64,000 nt of DNA, taken from Nitrososphaerota archaeon (GTDB lineage Archaea > Thermoproteota > Nitrososphaeria > Nitrososphaerales > Gagatemarchaeaceae). The DNA is taken from the NCBI GenBank assembly GCA_029785085.1, contig JAFMAI010000001.1, forward strand, positions 1-64,000. The letters are read 5' to 3'. Position 1 is the first letter of the stretch; each line of letters starts with the position of its first letter. Position numbers and translations under genes: made by a program. The notes under the pieces are model-generated. The model saw only the letters and a program-made list of their open reading frames with translations. It was not told the origin of the DNA and searched no databases. Of the stretch, positions 45,121-54,011 are shown piece by piece.

Positions 45121-45350
45121 CGCCGCGCCCTCCCAAGCCTGTCCTGAAGCCTCCCGGCGATCTCGGCACCAGTCACCCTCTTTCCCGACCCCAGGCTGAA
45201 GACCGCCCCCTCTTTCTCGACGGTGACGGAGTGCCCTCCGGTGTCGATGATCAGGGTGTTCGCAGTCTCCATGAGCACCCGCCCGGTCCTACCGATCTTG
45301 GTCGGGTCTGAGGAGTTCATCACAGTCAACATGTTTCCTATCAGGCTCAC
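45117..45350 (-). CDS. rnp1: RNase P protein component 1 (Rpp29)
   Basis: VMNSSDPTKIGRTGRVLMETANTLIIDTGGHSVTVEKEGAVF between uS17 and uL29, as in other archaea. Confidence 0.9.
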   Translation of the reverse strand: MSLIGNMLTVMNSSDPTKIGRTGRVLMETANTLIIDTGGHSVTVEKEGAVFSLGSGKRVTGAEIAGRLQDRLGRARR

Positions 45351-45553
45351 TCTACTATCCCTTTCTCGTGCATCACAGTAATCACCCTTGCTATGTCCTT
45401 CCTTATCCGCCTGATGTTGCCCACGTCCTTCTTGACTATGCCGCGCTGGGCTTCGCCTGACAGCTTGGAGAGCTCCGACCTGAGGTCGAAGAGCGTCTGC
45501 CGAAGCTTGTCAGTGCCCTGAGTCCTGAGTTCCTTCGGCTTGAGTTGTGGCAT
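45347..45553 (-). CDS. rpl29: Ribosomal protein uL29
   Basis: LKPKELRTQGTDKLRQTLFDLRSELSKLSGEAQRG. Confidence 0.9.
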   Translation of the reverse strand: MPQLKPKELRTQGTDKLRQTLFDLRSELSKLSGEAQRGIVKKDVGNIRRIRKDIARVITVMHEKGIVE

Positions 45554-46193
45554 CTTCTTTGTTCTCCTCTTTGTTCTCTTCTTTGATGTCTTCTCTTAAC
45601 TGGAAATCGGGCGGAAGCGCATCCCTGAGCGCTATCTTCACCTTGATCCCATATAGGCCGAGCTTCATCAGGACGTCGGTGGTGGCCTGGTCCACCGACC
45701 TGTCGGCCGTGTCGCCGCTCTTGGGGACTACCCCTGCCCTGTACTTCTCTCCGTGCGACCTGTCGCTGCGGAGCTTTCCGGCTACGGAAATCTCGACGCC
45801 AGCGGCGCCGGCGTTCATTATGTTGTTGACGGTCCACTGGGCGGCCCTGCGGAACGCCGTCCCCCGAGACACGATCTGTGCGATCCTGGCGGCCATGATC
45901 CTAGCGTTGAGCTCCGGGCGCTCCACCTCGGTCACGGCAATCTGAGCGTTGGGGAGGCCGAAACGGGCGACCACCTTGTCGGTCAGATCCTTGATCCCGG
46001 TCCCTCTCCTGCCGATGGCGAGGCCAGGTCTCGCGACGTAGACCTTGAGAGTCGTCCCGACTGGGGACTTCTGCACCTCCAATCCTCCGTAGCCCGCGTC
46101 CCGCAGCTCCTTTTCAAAGAACTCGTCCAAGTCAGCGTACGACATGTTGGACGTCAGGATCGACTTCACCATGGTTCGCTGCTGGACAGACAT
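45510..46193 (-). CDS. rps3: Ribosomal protein uS3
   Basis: FFEKELRDAGYGGLEVQKSPVGTTLKVYVARPGLAIGRRGTGIKDLTDKV (KH domain). Confidence 0.95.
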   Translation of the reverse strand: MSVQQRTMVKSILTSNMSYADLDEFFEKELRDAGYGGLEVQKSPVGTTLKVYVARPGLAIGRRGTGIKDLTDKVVARFGLPNAQIAVTEVERPELNARIMAARIAQIVSRGTAFRRAAQWTVNNIMNAGAAGVEISVAGKLRSDRSHGEKYRAGVVPKSGDTADRSVDQATTDVLMKLGLYGIKVKIALRDALPPDFQLREDIKEENKEENKEDATTQAEGTQDSGH

Positions 46194-46195
46194 CG

Positions 46196-46714
46196 CTACA
46201 GTTCCTTGCCCACGACTTCGATGTGCACTAATTGATGGAAATTGGGAGAGCTTCTGCCGAAGGCTCGAGGGTAGTAGTCCTTCACAGTCCTGCCTGCATA
46301 GCCAGCGGCGTGGATTATCTTCACCCTCTCAGGGTCCAGGCCCTTGAATTCGGTGTTCCCCTGCAGGTTGTGAAGGACGTTGAGATACGCCTTGGCGGCT
46401 CTGACCGGGTAGGACCCGGTCGGGAACCCTTGGAGCTCGCTCCTGTGACCGACCTTCAGCTTGTGCCGCCTGAAAGCCACAGGCATCTCTTTGCTCTCGA
46501 CCTGTTCGAGCAGGCCAATGGCCTTCGTCAGCGACATCCCTTTGATCGTCACGGCGACTTCACGGGCCGCTTTGGGCGAGATGTTGACTTCTCTCCCGCT
46601 AGCCCTGACATGTACCGCTGGGTCGAAACCCTGGAAACTGTAACCATGGTGAGGCACTTTACCCCTCTCGTTGACCCGGCCGATTGTTGATGCGGTTATA
46701 AAGATGTCCATCAT
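46196..46714 (-). CDS. rpl22: Ribosomal protein uL22 (N-terminus probably over-extended)
   Basis: SPKAAREVAVTIKGMSLTKAIGLLEQV...FRRHKLKVGHRSELQGFPTGSYPVRAAKAYLNVLHNL. Confidence 0.93.
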   Translation of the reverse strand: MMDIFITASTIGRVNERGKVPHHGYSFQGFDPAVHVRASGREVNISPKAAREVAVTIKGMSLTKAIGLLEQVESKEMPVAFRRHKLKVGHRSELQGFPTGSYPVRAAKAYLNVLHNLQGNTEFKGLDPERVKIIHAAGYAGRTVKDYYPRAFGRSSPNFHQLVHIEVVGKEL

Positions 46715-46890
46715 GAAACGCCCATCGGACAGAAAACAGGCGTTTTCTATCCAGCTGCCCCGTTTTCAGTCTCTACGCAGCCACGATTCGCTGGAAGGCG
46801 GGGCCGCGACCGCACCTAGCACTCCCAACATCGCACGTAAGCTCGAGGTTGGGCTCCGGTTCAGCTATGACTCGGATTCCGTCAGGCCTT

Positions 46891-47679
46891 CTACTTCGTT
46901 TCCCCGGCCGTGGCGCCCCCTTTGAGACGCCTGTAGACCCAGAGGATGGGGTCGTAATGCCTGTCCACAACTCTCTCCTTCTCAGGTATGATCGCGTCGT
47001 CGGTGATCACGATGTGCTCAGGGCATATCTCTTGGCAGCACTTCGTTATGTTGCAGTAGCCGAGGCCTCCGGCGTCCTTCATGAACTTCGATCTGTTCAG
47101 GCCGTCCATGGGGTGCATATCCAGGGACGCCGCCTTCACGACCCACCTGGGGCCCATGTAGTCCGCCTCGTGCTCCCTTATCACGTGGCAGACGTCCATG
47201 CACAAGAAACACTCGATGCACCTCCTGAACTCCCTCGACCTGTCCACGTCCGCCTGATAGAAGGTGTAGATGTCGCCTGCGTTGGCCTTGGGGGTAAATG
47301 GCGGTATGGTTGCCGCCACCTTCCAGTTCGCTGTGACGTCTGTGACCAGATCCTTCAGCCTGGGGAATGCCTGCATGGGTTCGATGGTGATTTCTCCTTC
47401 GATCGAGTCCACCCTCGTCTTGCACATCAGTTGCGGCCTGCCGTTTATCTCGGCCGAGCAGGAGCCGCATCTCCCTGCTTTGCAGTTCCACCTGATCGAA
47501 AGAGACGGGTCCAGGTGTGATTGTATGTAATGGACGGCGTTCAGCACCACCATCCCCTCCTCGCGCGGGACCTCGAAGGTGTCGTAGTGCGGAGACGAAG
47601 TTCGCTCGCCGGTCCCTCTCAGAATCCTCAATCTGATTGTCTTCCTTTGGTCTGGCTGCGCGCTCGCGTGGGTCTCCAC
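46891..47679 (-). CDS. sdhB: Succinate dehydrogenase/fumarate reductase iron-sulfur subunit
   Basis: RWNCKAGRCGSCSAEINGRPQLMCKTRV (2Fe-2S), CIECFLCMDVC, CNITKCCQEICPEHI. Confidence 0.94.
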   Translation of the reverse strand: METHASAQPDQRKTIRLRILRGTGERTSSPHYDTFEVPREEGMVVLNAVHYIQSHLDPSLSIRWNCKAGRCGSCSAEINGRPQLMCKTRVDSIEGEITIEPMQAFPRLKDLVTDVTANWKVAATIPPFTPKANAGDIYTFYQADVDRSREFRRCIECFLCMDVCHVIREHEADYMGPRWVVKAASLDMHPMDGLNRSKFMKDAGGLGYCNITKCCQEICPEHIVITDDAIIPEKERVVDRHYDPILWVYRRLKGGATAGETK

Positions 47680-47680
47680 T

Positions 47681-49474
47681 TCAGTCGTCCTCCTTGATCA
47701 GCCTCTGGAGCTCCTGAGGCGGAGTGGATACAGGCACCGTTCGACGGACCATCTTCCCATCCTCCTGGACGGTGATTATGTTCACCAGCCACTTCGGGTC
47801 TTTGGCAGGGAAGTCGGACCTCGTGTGCGCCCCGCGGCTCTCCTTCCTCTCCAATGCCGACCGAATCATCGCTTCGCAGATCAGCAGCATGTCCAAGACT
47901 TGGAGCGAGTCTGTCCAGGACTGGTTGTATGCGCGCGGTCCCACGGCCTTCAACCCCTTCGCATCCTTCCTGAGCCTCTCGATTTCGACCAGACCTGCCT
48001 CAAGGTCCACCGCGTTCCTGACAATGCCCACGTGCGCCCACATGTTAGAAGCTATCTCCTCCTTGATGTGGAATGGGTTCGCGCTGCCTGTGGAGGAGAA
48101 TGGAGACAGCACTCTGGATATCTCCTTCTCGACTTCTTTACTGTCCACTGATGGAAGGTCCACCGCCGTGGCGCTCTTCGCAGCGGCATCCCCCGCCCTC
48201 TTCCCGAAGACCAGTATGTCCGAAAGGGAATTTCCTCCTAGCCTGTTTGCCCCGTGGAGACCGCTCGCCACTTCACCCGCGGCGTAGAGCCCCTTCACGC
48301 TGCTCTCGGCTGTCTCCGGGTCGACCCTGATGCCGCCCATCTGATAGTGGACGGTGGGAGCAACCTCCATCTTGTCTTTTGTGATGTCTATGTCGGCGAA
48401 TGCCAGGAACTGGTCGTACATGCTCGGGAGTTTCTTCTTGATGTGGTCCGCCCCCTTGTGGGAGATGTCTAGATAGACGCCCCCGCCCTTGCTCCCCCTG
48501 CCTGCCATTATCTCTGTGTATATCGACCTGGCCACCACGTCCCTCGCGGAGAGCTCCATCCTCTTAGGGTCGTACTTGGACATGAATCTCTCTCCTTCAG
48601 AATTGGTCAGGATTCCCCCCTCTCCCCTGACAGCCTCTGTGACGAGCATCCCTCGCACCCCTGGCGGATAGATCATACCCGTAGGGTGGAACTGAATCAT
48701 CTCCATGTCCATCAACTCCGCCCCCGCCCTGTATGCCATCCCTATCCCGTCTCCGGTGCTCTCATAGGAGTTTGAAGTCACCTGATAGACTCTCCCGGAC
48801 CCCCCCGTCGCGATTATGATTGCTCTGGCCCTGAACAGAAGAAGCTTCCCTGTCTTTATGTCGATGCCGAGCGCGCCCGCCGCCCTCCCGGTCTTCGGGT
48901 CTCTGAAGAGGCAGGTGGTCATGACTTCGTCCATGAATGGCACCCCTCTGGCTACAACCTGATCCTGGAGCGTGCGGATCAACTCCAGTCCCGTCCGGTC
49001 CCCGATGTTGCAGAGGCGTCTGTAGGTATGAGCGCCGAAGGGCCTCTGACTTATCTTACCGGCAGGGGTCCGGTCGAAGACCGCCCCGTATCTCTCGAGC
49101 TCGTAGACCCTTTCGATGGCCTCCTTGGCGAATATCTCCACAATCCTCCAGTTCGAGAGATGCTGTCCCTCGACGATGGTGTCGGAGAAGTGGACTTCCC
49201 AGGAGTCCTTTGGGTCGACGTTCCCGAGGGCCGCGGCTATCCCCCCTTCAGCCATCACGGTGTGCGCCTTTCCGAGGAGGGACTTGCAGACCACGAGGGT
49301 CTTTGCCCCCCTGTCGTGCGACTCTATGGCCGCCCTGAGTCCGGCCCCTCCGGCTCCGATTATGAGGACGTCGCAGACCCTTTCGTCGTAACTCCGGTCG
49401 TTGACTTCGACGCTTTCTTTCTCTTGTTGAGGAGCCCACAAATCGAGCACACCAGATGCCATTGACCCGTTCAT
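47681..49474 (-). CDS. sdhA: Succinate dehydrogenase/fumarate reductase flavoprotein subunit; start proposed near 49474
   Basis: DVLIIGAGGAGLRAAIESHDRGAKTLVVCKSLLGKAHTVMAEGGIAAAL...QFHPTGMIYPPGVRGMLVTEAVRGEGG. Confidence 0.95.
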   Translation of the reverse strand: MNGSMASGVLDLWAPQQEKESVEVNDRSYDERVCDVLIIGAGGAGLRAAIESHDRGAKTLVVCKSLLGKAHTVMAEGGIAAALGNVDPKDSWEVHFSDTIVEGQHLSNWRIVEIFAKEAIERVYELERYGAVFDRTPAGKISQRPFGAHTYRRLCNIGDRTGLELIRTLQDQVVARGVPFMDEVMTTCLFRDPKTGRAAGALGIDIKTGKLLLFRARAIIIATGGSGRVYQVTSNSYESTGDGIGMAYRAGAELMDMEMIQFHPTGMIYPPGVRGMLVTEAVRGEGGILTNSEGERFMSKYDPKRMELSARDVVARSIYTEIMAGRGSKGGGVYLDISHKGADHIKKKLPSMYDQFLAFADIDITKDKMEVAPTVHYQMGGIRVDPETAESSVKGLYAAGEVASGLHGANRLGGNSLSDILVFGKRAGDAAAKSATAVDLPSVDSKEVEKEISRVLSPFSSTGSANPFHIKEEIASNMWAHVGIVRNAVDLEAGLVEIERLRKDAKGLKAVGPRAYNQSWTDSLQVLDMLLICEAMIRSALERKESRGAHTRSDFPAKDPKWLVNIITVQEDGKMVRRTVPVSTPPQELQRLIKEDD

Positions 49475-49583
49475 TTGGCGATAATAAGCTGATTCCCTTA
49501 GCTCCCGTCGCATTGGCACCGGGACGCAAGATGAGAGTCGACGAAGCGAGGCTGGTCGATCTGGACTAAGCACCGCGGAAGGG

Positions 49584-49751
49584 TCAACGTATGGTCACTG
49601 AGAGTATCATCAAGAGGAATCCAACACCGACTATCCCTCCGGTCGCCGAAACGCCTGCGTTTCCAAAGTAGGCCGCAAGGCTACCGAAGAGCATTATCGC
49701 GAGTCCGGCCACGAACAACGGGTACCTGGCTCTGGGGACGCGGGACGCCAT
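49584..49751 (-). CDS. Small membrane protein (55 aa) adjacent to sdh genes
   Basis: MASRVPRARYPLFVAGLAIMLFGSLAAYFGNAGVSATGGIVGVGFLLMILSVTIR*, two hydrophobic segments; starts 3 bp downstream of the preceding membrane-protein stop. Confidence 0.55.
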   Translation of the reverse strand: MASRVPRARYPLFVAGLAIMLFGSLAAYFGNAGVSATGGIVGVGFLLMILSVTIR

Positions 49752-49753
49752 CC

Positions 49754-50548
49754 CTATAGCCTCACCAGCGTCAAGTCGAGCGGGAGTCCTGCGGCCAGAC
49801 CACGGATGTAGAGGTCGGCGAAGAAGATGGTGAGCAAGCTCGCCCAGGCGAGGGTCTCGTGGTGCCTGTTGAGCCAACTCTGCCTCTCGTAGAAGGCTTT
49901 CCTCGCACCGCCAGCGGCGACGCAACTGTAGCAGTCGATGTTCCCTCCTGTGAGATGCCTGAAAGCATGGCATGAGCCTGTCCACGCCGTGAGCAGAAGC
50001 GCATTCGCCAGGAGGACCAGGCTCCCCACCCGCAATTCAAAGACGCCGCTGAAGACAAGCGAATGGTAGAAGTCGTAGTAGAAGAACGGGAGAAGAGCGA
50101 TTCCGGCGTAGAGGAAGTATCGGTGGAGGTTCTCTAACTGGAACAAGCCGTTCCTTTCTCCGGTGTAGTGCCTCTTACTGGAGTCACCTCGTTCCGCGTT
50201 GGAACAGCCCAGCGGGTGCTTGAAGAGGTGGCGGTGATAGTCTTTCCTGTAAGCGTAGCAGGTGAGCCTGAAGAGGCCGGGGAGAGGGACTATCAAGATA
50301 GTCGGGCTGTAGAACGGGTCGATGTACCCAGCATATTCAGCAACCGGGAAGGAGAGGAGCGCCCAGAAGCCGACCACCAGGATGCCGACGAACGACCAGA
50401 ACCTCCAGTTAGGCTCGAAAATCTCGTATGGAAACAGAGTCTTCCAGTTTAGCGCCAACGGCAGTCTCCAGCACATGGGGCAAGTTTGACTGCGTAAAAG
50501 CCCTTCCCCGAATGGAGTTTGCCCTGAGCCCCTTGGCGGGACCCGCAT
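49754..50548 (-). CDS. Multi-spanning membrane protein, possible SDH membrane anchor (start may be internal)
   Basis: Several hydrophobic segments and conserved-looking His/Cys; upstream of and co-oriented with sdhA/B. Confidence 0.5.
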   Translation of the reverse strand: MRVPPRGSGQTPFGEGLLRSQTCPMCWRLPLALNWKTLFPYEIFEPNWRFWSFVGILVVGFWALLSFPVAEYAGYIDPFYSPTILIVPLPGLFRLTCYAYRKDYHRHLFKHPLGCSNAERGDSSKRHYTGERNGLFQLENLHRYFLYAGIALLPFFYYDFYHSLVFSGVFELRVGSLVLLANALLLTAWTGSCHAFRHLTGGNIDCYSCVAAGGARKAFYERQSWLNRHHETLAWASLLTIFFADLYIRGLAAGLPLDLTLVRL

Positions 50549-50554
50549 TCCAGC

Positions 50555-50974
50555 CTAAGGAGGCGTGGACGCGTCCTGATCTTCGTAGTGGGCCCCGAGG
50601 TATCCGTACACCCCTGTCTTCAGGACCTTCATTCCAAGCAGCGCACACTTGACCCTGGAGGGGCCCAGGTCAGGGTTGCCGAGCATCTCGAACACGTCTT
50701 CCTTGACCAGCTCCTTCACCCACTCGAGCGGTTTTCCCTTCGCGAGTTCTGTCAGCATGGAAGCGGAGGCCTGGCTGATGGCGCACCCCTTCCCTGTGAA
50801 CTTCACTTCCTCTATCTTCTGGTCCTCCCCTACCCTGACCTGGATCTCAATCTCGTCCCCACAGAGGGGGTTGGTGTCGCGGGAGGATATGTCGACATTC
50901 TCGAGCTTGCCGAAGTTCCTCGGATTGCGATAGTAGTCCAAGATTAGCTCCCTGTATATGTCGGCGCTGCTCAT
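50555..50974 (-). CDS. sufU: Fe-S scaffold SufU/IscU family
   Basis: LILDYYRNPRNFGKLENVD...NPLCGDEIEIQV...FTGKGCAISQASASMLTEL...RVKCALLGMKVL. Confidence 0.93.
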   Translation of the reverse strand: MSSADIYRELILDYYRNPRNFGKLENVDISSRDTNPLCGDEIEIQVRVGEDQKIEEVKFTGKGCAISQASASMLTELAKGKPLEWVKELVKEDVFEMLGNPDLGPSRVKCALLGMKVLKTGVYGYLGAHYEDQDASTPP

Positions 50975-52209
50975 ACCTTGAAGATCCTCCCGGCCTTTTC
51001 TATGGCAAGTTTCAGCGCGTCCACGTCGTCGTGGGAGTTGTAGACGTAGAAGCTCGCCCTGCTGGCGGCTGGAACGTCTAGCCAGCGCATGAGGGGCTGG
51101 GCGCAGTGGTGTCCGGACCTTATGGCGACCCCCTCTTCGTCGAGTATGGTGGCGAGGTCATGGGGGTGGACGTCGGCGTAGTTGAAAGAGATCACCCCAG
51201 CCCTGAGACGTGTGTCCATTGGTCCATAGAGCCTGATCCCTCTGATCGCAGTGAGCTCGTTCATAGCATAGTCGAGCAGGCTGACTTCATGCGCCCTGAC
51301 CCTCTCCATGCCTATGGACTCGAGGTAGTCTACGGCTGCTCCAAGGGCTATGCCATCGGCTATGTTCACAGTCCCGGCTTCGAACTTGTATGGTATGTCG
51401 TTCCAGGTCGAGTGGTCGTCGAACACCTCTCTTATCATCTCCCCGCCTGTCTGGAACGGGTCCATCTCCTCCAGAAGACCTCTCCTGGCGACTAGGGCGC
51501 CTATCCCGGTGGGACCGAGCATCTTGTGCCCTGAGAACGCGTAGAAGTCCGAGTCTATCGCCCCAACGTCCACCGGCATGTGCGGGACCGCCTGTGCCCC
51601 GTCGACCAATGTGGTAGCGCCTGCTTCCTTCGCCATGGCGCAGAGCTTAGCCGCGTCATTTATGGTCCCCAGCACGTTGGAACAGTGAGTGAAGGCGACG
51701 AGACGTGGTGCCTCCCTGAGCAAGGCCTCAAAGCTCCCTAGGTCGAGCGTCCCGTCAGGGTTGAGGCCGACATACTTCAGAATCGCTCCGCTGCGCTTTG
51801 CCAGCATCTGCCATGGGACGATGTTACTGTGATGCTCCATGGTGGTGACGACAATCACGTCGCCCTTCTTCATGTTCTTGTCCCCCCAGGCGAAGCTCAC
51901 GAGGTTGGTGGCTTCGGTGGTCCCCCTGACGAAGACCAGATCTTGCGGTCGCGCCCCTACGAAAGCGGCTGTCTTCTTCCTGGAGCCTTCGTACGCTGCC
52001 GTTGCTTCTTCCCCCAGCGTGTGCACCGACCGGTGGACGTTGGAGTTGTAGTTGGAGTAGAATCTCACGAGCGAGTCGATTACCACCTGCGGCCTCTGGG
52101 TAGTGGCAGCGTTGTCCAGATAGACGAGTCTCTTTCCCCGGACCTTCCTGCTGAGAATCGGGAAGTCCGCCCTTAGTCTCTCCACATCTATGGCTTTGGA
52201 TTCGAGCAA
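50971..52209 (-). CDS. sufS: Cysteine desulfurase SufS
   Basis: YLDNAATTQRPQVVIDSLVRFYSNYNSNVHRSVHTLGEEAT...DFYAFSGHKMLGPTGIGALV...RSGHHCAQPLM. Confidence 0.95.
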   Translation of the reverse strand: MLESKAIDVERLRADFPILSRKVRGKRLVYLDNAATTQRPQVVIDSLVRFYSNYNSNVHRSVHTLGEEATAAYEGSRKKTAAFVGARPQDLVFVRGTTEATNLVSFAWGDKNMKKGDVIVVTTMEHHSNIVPWQMLAKRSGAILKYVGLNPDGTLDLGSFEALLREAPRLVAFTHCSNVLGTINDAAKLCAMAKEAGATTLVDGAQAVPHMPVDVGAIDSDFYAFSGHKMLGPTGIGALVARRGLLEEMDPFQTGGEMIREVFDDHSTWNDIPYKFEAGTVNIADGIALGAAVDYLESIGMERVRAHEVSLLDYAMNELTAIRGIRLYGPMDTRLRAGVISFNYADVHPHDLATILDEEGVAIRSGHHCAQPLMRWLDVPAASRASFYVYNSHDDVDALKLAIEKAGRIFKV

Positions 52210-52263
52210 CGTCTGATGAGACTCCGACAGCCCGAAGCTTCTTCGCCTGCTTAAAAGAACTCC

Positions 52264-52572
52264 CTAAACCTCAACGTAAACCGTCCCTTTGTCGACCCTG
52301 GTCCTATAGCGCCGCAGTGGGGCGGTCGCAGGTGGGTTCACTGCGTCCCCCGTCCTAAGGTCGAACTGTGACAGGTGCAGCGGACAGACCACCCTGTCCT
52401 CTAGGATGAAGCCCTGGCCTAGGTCCGCTTCCTCGTGGGTGCAGGTGGCAGCCACGGCGAACACCTCGCCGCCGATCTTAGACAGGAGTATCCGCTCCCC
52501 CCCGATGTCCACGGTGGCCATAGAGCCCTCGGCAAGGTCAGACTCGCCCATGGCGGGCAGGTAGTCCCCCAA
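52264..52572 (-). CDS. Rieske-type ferredoxin
   Basis: CTHEEADLGQGFILEDRVVCPLHLSQFDLRTG (CxH...CxxH). Confidence 0.92.
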   Translation of the reverse strand: MGDYLPAMGESDLAEGSMATVDIGGERILLSKIGGEVFAVAATCTHEEADLGQGFILEDRVVCPLHLSQFDLRTGDAVNPPATAPLRRYRTRVDKGTVYVEV

Positions 52573-52577
52573 GCGAT

Positions 52578-53990
52578 CTACCTGTACTTGTAGTGGCGCT
52601 CGAAGATGTCTTCTGACTCCTTGACCTCAGGGGTGAGTTCGCCCGTCGCAGCGAGAAGCGTCTCCCGATCTACAAGGCGTCGTTTCTCCTCATGCCACTT
52701 GCCTTCAATCATGAACCTGGCACCCTCCCTGGTCTGTTCGATGGGAATCCTAGAGAGGACAGGCTCGAAGAAGCCCAGGACCACCATCTTCTTCGCTTCG
52801 TCCGGTGACAGGCCGCGGGCCATTAGGTAGAAGAGCTGCTCTTCGTCGATCTGGGCCACGGAGGCGGAGTGCGTCGCCTTTACCTCGTTGTTGTCTATCT
52901 CAAGGCTGGGGACACCATCGGACCTCGCAGTCCTCTCCAAAATCATGGCATGATGTGCAAGATAGGACCGAGAGTTCTTGGCCGCGTTCACTATCTTGAT
53001 CATCCCCTTGAATATCGACTGGGACTCCCCCTTCAGGACCCCCCTTGCCTGGGTGGAACCAGTGGAGTCAGGGGAGTTGTGGACCAGGTTGGTCTCGTAG
53101 TCATAGCGCTGTTTCCCGTCAGTGAAGAAGATTTCGAACCCCTCCGCGAACGAGCCCCGCCCGTTCAGGTAGAAGTTGGTCCTTGAGCGCGAGACAGACG
53201 CTCCGAGGGAAAGAGAGCTCATTGTCGCCCTGGCGTCGTTGGAGACCTCGATCCCCCTGTTCGAGAGGTGCGTGGTCTGGTCGTCGAGGAGCTGGATGGA
53301 AGAGAAGTCAACGTGAGAGTTCGGCCTGGCGATGACCTCGGCCGTCGATGCGACGAACGCGGGCGACGGTGTGCCCTTGGAGTACTGCTCCTCGAGATAG
53401 ACCAGCCTAGCCTCCTCCTCGGCTATGACGAAGGTCTGCTCGATCACCGACGTTCGTGGGGAGTCAAGCAGGAGCATCTTACGCAGCGGCTTCTCAAGGA
53501 CCACCCCTCGCGGCACTCTGACGAAGGTTCCACAGTTGAAAAAGGCATTCACGAATGCGGCGTACTTGTCAGTCTCCGACTTCACCAGCCTCCCCTCGAC
53601 CAGTTTCCTGACCGCTCCCTCTTCCTGGCGGAGGGCGTCGTGGAAGGACATCAGGTTCACGCCCTTCGAGGCCAGGTCCCTGCTCAGTTCCGCGTGGACC
53701 TGGGTCTCGTTCCCCTGAAGGAGGATGTCTGACTCGGTCCCGGTCAGGTACCCCGTGAAGAAGCTCCGGAAGTCGACCTCCGTGCGGTCCCGGGCCAGCT
53801 TGAACCTGTCCAAGGCGATGTCGAAGGTCCTCGAGTACTTCGTGTAGAGAGGGTTCTTTTCAGAGGGGAGGGAAATGAACTGTCTGAAAGCCTCGAGCCT
53901 CACGTCGGTCAACCACGACGGCTCAGCCAAGGAAGCCGAGATGGAGCGCAGGAGGTCCTCGTTGAAGGAGGACAGGGACGCCTGAGACAT
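52578..53990 (-). CDS. sufD: Fe-S assembly protein SufD (SufB/D family)
   Basis: SufBD family core (SRSYLAHHAMILERTARSDGVPSLEIDNNEVKATHSASVAQIDEEQLFYLMARGLSPDEAKKM). Confidence 0.93.
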   Translation of the reverse strand: MSQASLSSFNEDLLRSISASLAEPSWLTDVRLEAFRQFISLPSEKNPLYTKYSRTFDIALDRFKLARDRTEVDFRSFFTGYLTGTESDILLQGNETQVHAELSRDLASKGVNLMSFHDALRQEEGAVRKLVEGRLVKSETDKYAAFVNAFFNCGTFVRVPRGVVLEKPLRKMLLLDSPRTSVIEQTFVIAEEEARLVYLEEQYSKGTPSPAFVASTAEVIARPNSHVDFSSIQLLDDQTTHLSNRGIEVSNDARATMSSLSLGASVSRSRTNFYLNGRGSFAEGFEIFFTDGKQRYDYETNLVHNSPDSTGSTQARGVLKGESQSIFKGMIKIVNAAKNSRSYLAHHAMILERTARSDGVPSLEIDNNEVKATHSASVAQIDEEQLFYLMARGLSPDEAKKMVVLGFFEPVLSRIPIEQTREGARFMIEGKWHEEKRRLVDRETLLAATGELTPEVKESEDIFERHYKYR

Positions 53991-54011
53991 TCCACTCGAC
54001 TCCGGTCGATC

